Below, in pieces: positions 53,408 through 61,938 of a DNA stretch of 62,006 bases; position 1 is the first letter of the stretch; each line of letters starts with the position of its first letter. The notes beneath the pieces are model-generated. The model ran no database searches. It saw only the letters and a list, made by a program, of their open reading frames with translations, and had not been told where the DNA came from. Made by a program: the position numbers and the translations under genes. Where the stretch lies: the NCBI GenBank assembly GCA_009779835.1, contig WRBD01000014.1, forward strand, positions 1-62,006, written 5' to 3'. The DNA is from Defluviitaleaceae bacterium. Lineage in GTDB: Bacteria; Bacillota; Clostridia; Lachnospirales; WQUN01.

Positions 53408-55749
53408 ATTATTTGGATAAGCTAAACCCGTCCCAACGGGAGGCGGCAATGCATTTAAACGGGCCTCTTCTAATTTTTGCGGGAGCGGGTTCGGGGAAAA
53501 CGCGGGTGCTTACATATCGCGTTGCGCGGTTAATTGAACAGGGCGTTGACCCGTATCATATAATCGCAATTACATTTACGAACAAGGCGGCGAAGGAAAT
53601 GCGCGAGCGGATTAGCAATATAACCCCGCTTGGCGAGCAGGTTTGGGTAAGTACGTTTCACGCGGCATGTACGCGAATTTTGAGGCGGGAAATCGACAGC
53701 GGTTTTTCAATTTATGATACGTCCGACACTTTGCGGCTTCTTAAAGAATGTATTAAAGAAAAAAATCTCAGCGATACGCATTATCCTCCGCGACATGTTG
53801 CTCAAATAATCAGTGCGCAAAAAAATGAATTGATTACGCCGGGAGAATATGAGCGGCTTGTTGCGGGCAGTTTTCGCGAGGGCAATGTTGCGGAAATTTA
53901 CGCACTCTATCAGAAGCGCTTGCGCGAAAGTAATGCACTTGATTTTGACGATATTATTTTTCGCACGGTGGAGCTTCTTTCTCACAACGAAGAAATTCGC
54001 TTGAAATATCAAAACAGATTCCGTTACGTTCTTGTTGACGAGTACCAAGACACAAACCACGCGCAGTATGAATTGGTGCGATTGCTTTCGGGATACGCGC
54101 AGAATTTATGCGTAGTGGGCGACGACGACCAAAGTATCTACGGCTGGCGCGGCGCGGATATAGCGAATATTTTACGCTTCGAGAAGGATTACCCCGGCGC
54201 AAAGGTTGTGAAGCTTGAACAAAATTATCGTTCGAGTAAGGTAATTTTAGACGCGGCGAACGCGGTGATTTCGTTAAATGAGGAGCGCGCCGACAAGCTT
54301 CTTTGGACTGAAAACGAACGCGGCACGCCGATCCGCTTGTACACGGCGCGTGACGAACGCGACGAAGGATATTTTGTTACGCAAATGATTGCAAAAGGCG
54401 TTGCAAACGGTGCGCGTTTTGGTGATTTCGCCGTTTTATACCGCACAAACTCGCAATCCCGCGCCGTTGAAGACCAGCTTGTTACCTCCGGAATTCCGTA
54501 TCGGATTTTCAGCGGAGTTCGTTTTTACGAACACATGGAGGTCAAAGATATTTTGGCGTATTTGAAAGCGATTAATAATCCCGCCGATGAAATCGCACAT
54601 TTGCGAATAATCAACGTACCGCGCCGGGGTATCGGATTGGCTTCGCTGGACAAAATTAAATTTTTCGCGGCAGAAAGCGGTCTAACATTTTCGCAAGCAA
54701 TCTCGCGGGCGGCGGAAATTGACGGGCTTGGAAAAAAATCGGCTTCTGTTGTACAGTTTGCGGCGTACTTAGACGAATGTGCCGAATTTGCCGCGGAAAA
54801 TTCTGTTTCGGAACTTATGCAAAAAATCCTTAACGACACAGACTATATGCTCACAATAAAAGACGGCACGCCCGAAGGCGAAGAACGCGAAGCAAATATA
54901 AAAGAGCTTCTTGCGAAAGCCACCGCGTTTGAAAACGAATCGGAAGATACTTCGCTTGCGAAATTTTTGGAAGATGTCGCACTTGTCGCGGATATCGACA
55001 ACTACAATGAAGACGCGGACGCGGCGGCATTAATGACGCTTCACAGCGCGAAAGGGCTTGAATTCGACACCGTTTTTCTGGTTGGCTTTGAAGAATATCT
55101 TTTCCCCACGTCACGCGCAATAGACAGCGGCAACCACAAGGATATGGAAGAAGAACGCCGCCTTTGCTACGTAGGTTTCACCCGCGCAAAAAAAATACTG
55201 TATCTGACACACTCAATAATTCGCCGCCGTTTCGACCACATAGCAAGAAATAAAACCAGCCGCTTCCTAGACGACGTTCCGGAAGATTGCATCGCTTCTG
55301 TTAATATGTATGGCAACGAACGAACCACGCGACCATTCCCGCGTAATGCCGGCCTCGAAGTAGGGGAGGGTATTTCAGGGGCGGGTCTTCCACCGGCACT
55401 TGCAGCCTTAGCAAAACCTTCCGAAAAACCACCGATAATAAACGCAACCGCACCACCGATGGGTTTTTCGCAGTTAAAACAACTCGCATCCGGTCAAAAA
55501 ATCGCACGAACACCCGCACCCCGCCCCGTTCCTACAAAAGCCTCACCACCCGACTACTCCGTCGGCGACAAAGTACGAGACCCAAAATACGGGGTAGGGG
55601 AGGTAATAGATATTTCCCCCGCAGGCGCGGACTACGAAGTAACAATTCAATTCCCTGCCGCAGGACGAAAAAAATTTATGGCAGGCTGGGCGAAATTAAG
55701 CAGTATGGAAGCGCAATCAAAACGAAAAACTGAAGAAAGCGAAGAATAA
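53404..55749 (+). CDS. pcrA: ATP-dependent DNA helicase PcrA
   Basis: This 781-residue UvrD/PcrA helicase has Walker A AGAGSGKTR near residue 25, VDEYQDTN, DDDQSIYGWRGAD, the TLHSAKGLEF motif and GFTRAKK. A Pro-rich linker leads to a C-terminal VGDKVRDPKYGVGEVIDI domain that binds RNA polymerase in PcrA. Length is normal. Confidence 0.96.
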   Translation: MNYLDKLNPSQREAAMHLNGPLLIFAGAGSGKTRVLTYRVARLIEQGVDPYHIIAITFTNKAAKEMRERISNITPLGEQVWVSTFHAACTRILRREIDSGFSIYDTSDTLRLLKECIKEKNLSDTHYPPRHVAQIISAQKNELITPGEYERLVAGSFREGNVAEIYALYQKRLRESNALDFDDIIFRTVELLSHNEEIRLKYQNRFRYVLVDEYQDTNHAQYELVRLLSGYAQNLCVVGDDDQSIYGWRGADIANILRFEKDYPGAKVVKLEQNYRSSKVILDAANAVISLNEERADKLLWTENERGTPIRLYTARDERDEGYFVTQMIAKGVANGARFGDFAVLYRTNSQSRAVEDQLVTSGIPYRIFSGVRFYEHMEVKDILAYLKAINNPADEIAHLRIINVPRRGIGLASLDKIKFFAAESGLTFSQAISRAAEIDGLGKKSASVVQFAAYLDECAEFAAENSVSELMQKILNDTDYMLTIKDGTPEGEEREANIKELLAKATAFENESEDTSLAKFLEDVALVADIDNYNEDADAAALMTLHSAKGLEFDTVFLVGFEEYLFPTSRAIDSGNHKDMEEERRLCYVGFTRAKKILYLTHSIIRRRFDHIARNKTSRFLDDVPEDCIASVNMYGNERTTRPFPRNAGLEVGEGISGAGLPPALAALAKPSEKPPIINATAPPMGFSQLKQLASGQKIARTPAPRPVPTKASPPDYSVGDKVRDPKYGVGEVIDISPAGADYEVTIQFPAAGRKKFMAGWAKLSSMEAQSKRKTEESEE

Positions 55750-55834
55750 AATCGAGAACTTGTCAATAAAAAATAGAAGGGAATTAATAAAATTGCAATT
55801 GCCTCAAAAGAACAAGCTGAAGCTATTGCACAAA

Positions 55835-56470
55835 TTAACAAAGGGATTGAGCAAAATCCTTAATTCCATGCTTGCAGATAGGACAAAGGAAACTTTCCGG
55901 TAACACATCTCCCTCGTACAGGAATTCGCATATCTTACACCGATACCCCATTCTTGTTTGGGGTTTAGGGGGCTTAATATGCTGTTGGTAATACGTATAT
56001 GATACGCTTTCTTTATCATTTAACACGGCACAATCGGTCAGTTCTGCCGTGAACATAGTGTGAGTTTCAAAGTCCACGGTTTCTTTGACTTCGAAGGATA
56101 AATATGCGTTTGCGTTATCAACCAGGTAAATCAAGCCATTTACGCTTCGTAAAATGATTCCCTCATACCCGTCAAATTTATTAACGTTTCTGCCGGATTG
56201 ATGTCCGAAACGATTGTAAAATTCATACGATGCATCTTTCGTAAGAACGGAAAGATTGAATTTCTTTGTGTTAAAAATCATGTCGTGGGTTAAGGTTTGT
56301 TTTATGACCGTTATAACGCAAAGAATGGGCGAAATATTTGTAACCTGCATAAAAGAGTCAATAATACAAGCGTTGTCTTTGCCGTTTTCTTTCGCGGATA
56401 GAACATACAAGCCATAAGTTGGTTTGAATAACGCTTCCTGTGGAGTAGGGTGAATTTTATTATTAAACAT
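55835..56470 (-). CDS. high-molecular-weight rubredoxin (flavin reductase-rubredoxin)
   Basis: This 211-residue protein has an N-terminal flavin reductase-like FMN domain (about 1-155) and a C-terminal rubredoxin with YRCKICEF and CPICKHG iron ligands. Such proteins pass electrons to flavodiiron proteins for oxygen or NO removal in anaerobes. AGGGGGT precedes the ATG. Confidence 0.88.
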   Translation of the reverse strand: MFNNKIHPTPQEALFKPTYGLYVLSAKENGKDNACIIDSFMQVTNISPILCVITVIKQTLTHDMIFNTKKFNLSVLTKDASYEFYNRFGHQSGRNVNKFDGYEGIILRSVNGLIYLVDNANAYLSFEVKETVDFETHTMFTAELTDCAVLNDKESVSYTYYQQHIKPPKPQTRMGYRCKICEFLYEGDVLPESFLCPICKHGIKDFAQSLC

Positions 56471-56546
56471 TAAAAATACCCCCTAAAAATAAATGTACTT
56501 TTTCATAATCAATTCTCCTTCACGATTATTATATGTTTTATTAAAA

Positions 56547-56852
56547 TTATGGTGCGTCACCAATCCATTGGCAAGCCTTCATATCAACCCGACCGTCGGG
56601 TAAAAGCGGCACATTTTCTTCATCAAGCAACGTTTTTCGCATTTCGCTGTACGCGCCTCCCGTAACCGAGCCGTCTGCCATAACAACCCTCCACCACGGC
56701 AAACCCTCCGGGCAATTTCGCATAGCCCATCCAACCTCCCGCGCGCCACGCGGCTTTCCAAGCATCATCGCAATTTGCCCATAAGAAGCCACGCTTCCGT
56801 GCGGGATTTTTTCAACTATTTCATATACGCCTTTTGTAAATGTACCTGCCAT
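56547..56852 (-). CDS. alkyltransferase-like protein (ATL)
   Basis: This 101-residue protein has the MGMT DNA-binding fold (VPHGSV-type VEKIPHGSVASYGQIA, GKPRGAREVGWAMRNC). The active-site PCHRV is LPWWRVV here, so the acceptor cysteine is replaced by Trp. ATL proteins bind O6-alkylguanine and recruit nucleotide excision repair rather than repairing directly. GGAGGT precedes the ATG. Confidence 0.88.
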   Translation of the reverse strand: MAGTFTKGVYEIVEKIPHGSVASYGQIAMMLGKPRGAREVGWAMRNCPEGLPWWRVVMADGSVTGGAYSEMRKTLLDEENVPLLPDGRVDMKACQWIGDAP

Positions 56853-56891
56853 TAAAATAAACCTCCGAATATTAATGTGTGGATTTATAAT

Positions 56892-56920
56892 TTGACAAAA
56901 TTTTCTTTTTCGTTTAAAAT
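56892..56920 (+). promoter_or_regulatory. strong promoter of structured leader RNA
   Basis: TTGACA and TAAAAT are 17 bp apart. Transcription would start near 56927 and read through the structured RNA toward the SLOG gene. Confidence 0.8.
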
Positions 56921-56926
56921 AAACGC

Positions 56927-57199
56927 AAGGCTAAACAAAAAAAGCCCCGCAGTGGCTGTTAGGTAGTCGAAGACCTAACAACACGCGTAGGATGATGGCA
57001 CAACTCCATCACTTACACATACAGGCATAAACCTGCCACCACGGGTTTCCCGATTTTACACCATCCTTCCGATTTCTTCAAGCGGACAAAACCTCCATGT
57101 ATCGGGCGTGTTTTTTGGTATGGTGAAAGCTTGTATGGCTTGAGATTACATATTCAAGCGTGTAGGTGATGGACCTCCTCCTACATGCTTATTTTTTTT
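56927..57199 (+). ncRNA. structured leader RNA with terminator/antiterminator (riboswitch-like)
   Basis: The roughly 270-nt leader holds many stems: TGTTAGGT/ACCTAACA (56957-56980), TGATGG/CCATCA (56993-57011), CAGG/CCTG, CGGG/CCCG (57042-57052), CCGAT/ATCGG (57069-57105) and CACCAT/ATGGTG (57059-57125). It ends in a terminator, AAGCGTGTAGG/CCTACATGCTT followed by ATTTTTTTT. CCATCACTTACAC (57006-57018) can instead pair over 13 bp with GTGTAGGTGATGG (57160-57172), which breaks the terminator. The SLOG ribosome binding site follows directly. I recognise no known riboswitch or T-box consensus. Confidence 0.65.
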
Positions 57200-57218
57200 C
57201 AATTTTGGAGGTAAATTT

Positions 57219-57731
57219 GTGAACATTGATATATCCCGTTCAGTCTGTGTCGGCGGGCACAGGCCGGAGAATTTTCCATTTTCGCTTAGAAACAGGGCTA
57301 CCCCGGAATTTAAAAATTTACACAAAGATATTAAAGGCGCAATAAATAAAGCAATTAAACAGGGCTACGATACATTTCTATGCGGTATGAGCAGAGGTTT
57401 CGATTTGCTTTGTGCCCAAGCCTTGCTTGAAGCCCGCAAAGAGCATAATAACATAAAGCTAATCGCTGTTCTGCCTTTCAATAATCATTGGTATGTTGAT
57501 GAATGGGCAGATATACACAGAATAGCCAAGCGCGATGCCGACGACAAAATTATTATTTCGCCGGAAAATTATATTCCCACACATGACCCCCGGCGCAAAC
57601 TCTTTTTTGTTGAGAATTCTTCTTATTTAATCTGCTATTGGGACGGGCAAGAAGGTGGAACGGCTCAAATAATCAGTATGGCAAAACAGTACGGGCATAA
57701 AATCCATAACCTTCACCGGAAGGGTGTTTAA
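57219..57731 (+). CDS. SLOG-family (YpsA/DUF1273-like) protein
   Basis: This 170-residue Rossmann-like protein has VCVGGHRPENFPF at the N-terminus and FLCGMSRGFDLLCAQALLEA, the nucleotide-binding elements of SLOG proteins. SLOG domains bind nucleotides or derivatives and often appear in defence or mobile contexts. It starts with GTG behind TTTGGAGG, 20 bp after the leader terminator, so expression depends on readthrough. Confidence 0.78.
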   Translation: MNIDISRSVCVGGHRPENFPFSLRNRATPEFKNLHKDIKGAINKAIKQGYDTFLCGMSRGFDLLCAQALLEARKEHNNIKLIAVLPFNNHWYVDEWADIHRIAKRDADDKIIISPENYIPTHDPRRKLFFVENSSYLICYWDGQEGGTAQIISMAKQYGHKIHNLHRKGV

Positions 57732-57792
57732 CATGACAAAAAATGAAAAATTATTATTAGTGATATTATTAACAATATAGAATAAGTAAACG

Positions 57793-57821
57793 TTGACATG
57801 TTGCACGTAACGTGATATTAT
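57793..57821 (+). promoter_or_regulatory. strong promoter with internal palindrome
   Basis: TTGACA and TATTAT are 17 bp apart. The spacer holds CACGT-A-ACGTG (57804-57814), a perfect inverted repeat placed where a repressor would block polymerase. No regulator gene is adjacent. Confidence 0.7.
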
Positions 57822-57827
57822 GAGTTT

Positions 57828-58078
57828 GCAACAGCCGAACAGACGTTTCATGCCATGAACGGGTTTTGCCAACTTCGGGAGAGGCTTCGCGCCTTGAAAC
57901 GAACCGCACCGATTCCGCTTTAACCTCTGAATTATGTTGCAATCTGCATTGACCGCCGTACTGTAAGTAGGGAGGTGGCGCACCGGGCTCCGGTACCGGC
58001 CCGGCTTCGCTGCCTATGCTAGCGCCTTATTTACATTGCGGCAATCCGCCGGGGGCACGTGACCCCGGCTTTACTTAA
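57828..58078 (+). ncRNA. GC-rich structured RNA upstream of STAND gene
   Basis: No coding frame of note spans this stretch, which is clearly richer in GC than its surroundings. Stems include CCGGGC/GCCCGG (57983-58004) and GCCGGGG/CCCCGGC (58048-58069) followed by TTTACTT, a weak terminator. After it an AGGAGGTGAATG at 58101-58112 could start a short peptide of about 41 residues, but spacing is too tight to be convincing. Function unknown. Confidence 0.4.
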
Positions 58079-58248
58079 AAATCAAAAAACTGAAAATAAA
58101 AGGAGGTGAATGCACCGGCAAGCATTGTTGGCGCATCCGCCGCGCTTCGCGTGTACGCCGCAAACAAAACCGCGTTATATGTGCAGTATTACACACTGCT
58201 ATGAATTACATAATTACAAAACAATATGCTTTTAATAAAAATTGATTC

Positions 58249-58291
58249 TTGAGATATGGTTATTCTGTCGAGACATCCGACCATTTCTCAA
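58249..58291. repeat. inverted repeat before STAND promoter
   Basis: TTGAGATATGGT and ACCATTTCTCAA match in 11 of 12 positions with 19 bp between. It could be an operator or a terminator-like hairpin separating the RNA from the next gene. Confidence 0.5.
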
Positions 58292-58330
58292 ATTCATGTT
58301 GTTGCATGCGTGGATAAAAGCATCCTTCCG

Positions 58331-58359
58331 TTGCTGTTTGTGTAGAATTTTGGTATATT
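58331..58359 (+). promoter_or_regulatory. promoter of STAND gene
   Basis: TTGCTG and TATATT are 17 bp apart, 40 bp before the start codon. Confidence 0.55.
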
Positions 58360-58398
58360 TACAAAAAACGATGTTTTATTTGGGAAAAGGTGGATAAT

Positions 58399-61300
58399 AT
58401 GGGGATTAAATGGGGCCATTTTTCAGATTTGCACTTTAAAGATTGGAGCGGCTTTGATACAAACATGATGCGGCGCAAACTACTTGCGTCACTAAAGGAG
58501 AAACATATCACATTTGATTATATGTTTATTACCGGAGATATTTTGCATAAAGGAACTTTCGATGATGAAACAAAAAACTTTATCCATGAAATTGCATCAA
58601 TTGCGAAGTGCAGCCTGAAAAATATTATTATTTGCCCCGGTAACCATGATGCGGAACGTTTTAGGAGCCGTAAAATGATTTTAGATGATTTTATGTCACG
58701 GCGCGCAGCTAATCCTAACATTGAGATGGATAAACATGATATCCACACTCTTGTTACCACATCTTTTTTGCCCTTTTTAGAAATGTACAAGACTATCCTT
58801 GGAGAAGAACCTAAATCACTGCTACACTACCATCGAAAATTAAATATGGTTAATGTATATGTACTCAACACAGCCATATTTGCAGGGCAAACTTATCCGG
58901 GGCAAGAAGGCTTAACACAGGAAGAGAGAGATAAAGAAAATAAAAATCTATACATTTCCTGTAAAGAGCTTTTTAGTCTTACAAATGAAGCAGATTCCCG
59001 GAAGTCCGGTTTAAGTATAGCAATTGGCCATCATGGTTTAGAATGTTTTGTGGAACCTGAGCAAGAACGCTTAAAGCAACTTTTTAGCGAATTAAATATA
59101 GACCTCTATTTATGCGGTCATGTCCATAAAAATACGAACAATGAAATTTCAAAAACAAATCATATTCGTCAAATCTCATGTGGTGGCTTGTTTATAGATA
59201 CCCACGCAGAGATTAGCTTCATTGTGGGCGAATTTAGTCTTAGTGACGGAATTAAACTGGCAAGTTATGCCTATAACAAAAAGCCAGATTGGTCAATCAA
59301 TATAGAAGCGTCAGACCCATATCAGGATGGCGTCTGTTGTTTACCTGTCCATCGCCTGTCGCAGAGGGCGGAAAAATATGATGAAGAAACGTTGTATCAT
59401 AGTAAAATCAAAGCTGTTGTATCTCCAAGCATAAAGGCGATAAAAAACGGAATTAGCCAGGTAAAAGGCGACTTTTTTGGTTATCAGGCAGAGTTAAGCA
59501 AATTAAAAAAACATCTGCGTCAGAACGGATATATCTATGTTCACGGGCAACAGATGTTTGGAAAAACGCAGTTGATTTTAAAAACGATATATGACATTTC
59601 TACAGAAGCGTCATTTTGCAAGGAATTCTTTGAACACCCCTTGCCTTGGATTCATAAATGCTTCGTTGTTATTGGAAAACGAGCCTCGTCAAAGAAAGGG
59701 GGCCTTGACCTGCTCATAGAACAGGCGAATGCGGTTTTGCCTGAACCAATCAATCTAAAAGATAATGAGTATGATTCTCATGGTTTTTCCGATATTTTAA
59801 ATAAACTGAGCAAGGTATTAGAACAAGTTGTTGTTATTTTCGATGCGTTGGATGAAATGGGCATGGATGATTTGGAATTGTTTTCAGAACCACTGCCTGA
59901 GAACTGTACCGTTGTATTGTCCAGCAAGACGATGTTCTCAAAGGCGAAGGATAAATTGCCTAAAGGAACAAAACCTATTGAGTTAAAAGGATTTGCGGAA
60001 GCTGATATCTTAGCTATATTGAACAGAAAAATAGATGAACGGAATGTTAAGCCTTTTGTGAACTTTCTTAAGCATGAAACAAAAGGAAATCCGTGTTTTA
60101 TCCGGGATGTTGTCGAAAGAGTAAGAGAAAATGACAATAAAATACCTGAAAACTTTAAGGAGGCTTATAAACATATTACATCACAGACAAAGTTTTTTGA
60201 CAGCTTTAGAGAAAAGTGGGTTACGGGTGATGGTTTCGAACTTAGAAAAGAGTTGCTAAAACTATTTTATATATTTGAGTGCATTGACTATCTAACAATA
60301 GATGACATGCAGTCATATTTATTCTTCATTGGAGAAGAGGTTGACAGTGATAGCATTGTGCGATGTCTAGGAGAGATAATCCATCAACTGGATACGAATG
60401 ATGAAGATAAGTATAAGCTAAAATATAATGCATTTGTGGGATATCTGATTAAAAATAAAAAATGCACTGCACTCGATTTTAAAATGGCGTTTGTCAGCGT
60501 TGCTGATTGGATGATGCAGAATAAACAATATGAAAATTTATCGATGTTTTTCTTAAACTGGAATTTACCTAAAGAAATTGACGACAAAAAGAAGATGGAT
60601 GTTATTGTAGAAACAAGCAATGGCATTCTTGACTTTTTACACTCTGAGAAACAGTTAACTGATAATCTGATCATCCCGGTTATGTATACTATGTCTGCCC
60701 GGCACTATACACTTCAGGAACGCTTTCATTCATATATTATTAAGTGCTTTGATTTGGCAGAAGATAAAGACGCAATTATCTCAAAGCATTTCAAGTATTT
60801 GTACTATACGCTCAAGTCAGAGGCATCTCGGGAAGAGGCGATACATCTAATTCAGTCATTGGCAGAGAAGGGTTGTCAAAATGCTATGTTGAAATATGCC
60901 GATTTTTTGGTTGAAGACAACATTTATACAAGCCCTGATTTAGTACAAGCGGAGTTTTATTACAAAAGGGCTGATATGTGCGTAGAAAGCATCCTTGGGT
61001 TATATTATTTATACGAGGAACAAAACGATAAGTTTGCTATGCAAGAGCAGGCTAATAAGTTGAGGGACTATGATGCTCATGAGGAAGCACAACGTTTATA
61101 TGCATGGAATTTAGCGCAGAGAGGTTTTTGTGAGAAAAGTTTACAAAAAAGTTGTGAGATATTTGATCGGCAGATTAGCAACAAAAACATACGCGCAATG
61201 CTCATGAAAGCCAGTCTCATCTTCGATTATAAACTATACAATTGCAGGATTGAAGAAGCTTTTGATTTGTGTGAAAAAATTGCCGCGAGAGATCCAGAGG

Positions 61301-61914
61301 CATATTTTATAAAAGGTGAATATTTGTGCAAAAATGGAAACAAAGAGGGGATTGAATTAATCGAAAAAGCATATAAAGAAAATGAGCCGGGTGCAATTTT
61401 ATTTATTGCAAAAATTAACATTCAAAAGAGGAAAAAGTTTGATACAGGTTTGTTGGCGAAATTAGATTCCATAGTTATAAATAATCGTGAGGCTGCTCAG
61501 ATGCTGTATATGGGTATAAAACTGCGTTTAATAAAGGAGTATAAAGGTTTTAGCAAGGACATCTTATACCATTTTGGTTTCGAATCTATTGGAGAATGTG
61601 AAAATTACTGGCTAAGCCAAATATTTTATGAAAATGACGACTTTACATGTGCATTCGAAGAGCTGGAGAAATCTGTTAAGAAAGGGATGCAAAATTCTTC
61701 AATTAATATGGCATACATGCTAAGAAGAGGCGAGGTAACATCTGAAACATATACTGTTAAAGCGTTACTTGAGCCGCTGGTCGCTCAAGGTTGTGCATTA
61801 GCACGTATGAACTATGCTTTAAATATAATACGTGAAGCAAGTGGGTCAAAGGGCTATGATGAGGCATTGGGACATATAGAGCAGATTACGGCGTGTTCCC
61901 ACTATCGAAAATAG
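58399..61914 (+). CDS. metallophosphoesterase-STAND NTPase-repeat protein
   Basis: This is a 1171-residue three-part protein. Residues 1-300 form a calcineurin-like phosphoesterase with all motifs intact: HFSDLH (7-12), GD (46-47), GNHD (81-84), GHHG and CGHVH (239-243). Residues about 360-620 form a STAND/NACHT-type NTPase with Walker A GQQMFGKT (383-390) and IFDALDE (Asp482, Glu486). Residues about 750-1165 are helical Sel1/TPR-like repeats. An effector-NTPase-sensor order is typical of NLR-like antiphage proteins, so defence by phosphoesterase or nuclease activity is likely but inferred. The ATG follows AAAAGG. The last residues may be altered by an adjoining insertion sequence. Confidence 0.82.
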   Translation: MGIKWGHFSDLHFKDWSGFDTNMMRRKLLASLKEKHITFDYMFITGDILHKGTFDDETKNFIHEIASIAKCSLKNIIICPGNHDAERFRSRKMILDDFMSRRAANPNIEMDKHDIHTLVTTSFLPFLEMYKTILGEEPKSLLHYHRKLNMVNVYVLNTAIFAGQTYPGQEGLTQEERDKENKNLYISCKELFSLTNEADSRKSGLSIAIGHHGLECFVEPEQERLKQLFSELNIDLYLCGHVHKNTNNEISKTNHIRQISCGGLFIDTHAEISFIVGEFSLSDGIKLASYAYNKKPDWSINIEASDPYQDGVCCLPVHRLSQRAEKYDEETLYHSKIKAVVSPSIKAIKNGISQVKGDFFGYQAELSKLKKHLRQNGYIYVHGQQMFGKTQLILKTIYDISTEASFCKEFFEHPLPWIHKCFVVIGKRASSKKGGLDLLIEQANAVLPEPINLKDNEYDSHGFSDILNKLSKVLEQVVVIFDALDEMGMDDLELFSEPLPENCTVVLSSKTMFSKAKDKLPKGTKPIELKGFAEADILAILNRKIDERNVKPFVNFLKHETKGNPCFIRDVVERVRENDNKIPENFKEAYKHITSQTKFFDSFREKWVTGDGFELRKELLKLFYIFECIDYLTIDDMQSYLFFIGEEVDSDSIVRCLGEIIHQLDTNDEDKYKLKYNAFVGYLIKNKKCTALDFKMAFVSVADWMMQNKQYENLSMFFLNWNLPKEIDDKKKMDVIVETSNGILDFLHSEKQLTDNLIIPVMYTMSARHYTLQERFHSYIIKCFDLAEDKDAIISKHFKYLYYTLKSEASREEAIHLIQSLAEKGCQNAMLKYADFLVEDNIYTSPDLVQAEFYYKRADMCVESILGLYYLYEEQNDKFAMQEQANKLRDYDAHEEAQRLYAWNLAQRGFCEKSLQKSCEIFDRQISNKNIRAMLMKASLIFDYKLYNCRIEEAFDLCEKIAARDPEAYFIKGEYLCKNGNKEGIELIEKAYKENEPGAILFIAKINIQKRKKFDTGLLAKLDSIVINNREAAQMLYMGIKLRLIKEYKGFSKDILYHFGFESIGECENYWLSQIFYENDDFTCAFEELEKSVKKGMQNSSINMAYMLRRGEVTSETYTVKALLEPLVAQGCALARMNYALNIIREASGSKGYDEALGHIEQITACSHYRK

Positions 61915-61938
61915 CCAAGAAATGATAAACTGAAAAAT

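Noticed and set aside
56927-57199. T-box, cobalamin or SRP RNA
   Set aside because: No T-box sequence precedes the terminator. The GCCACTG seen on the minus strand lacks the other cobalamin aptamer parts, and no SRP core is present.
57733-57780. A 15-residue hydrophobic open frame right after the SLOG gene
   Set aside because: It is too short, with only a weak GGGTG site, to separate from chance.
58106-58204. A 32-residue frame starting with GTG, or a retroelement template repeat
   Set aside because: The GTG lies inside the AGGAGGTG site itself, and no reverse transcriptase gene is present.
58399-61914. SbcD-type DNA repair nuclease
   Set aside because: The phosphoesterase is fused to a STAND NTPase and helical repeats, and no SbcC partner follows.
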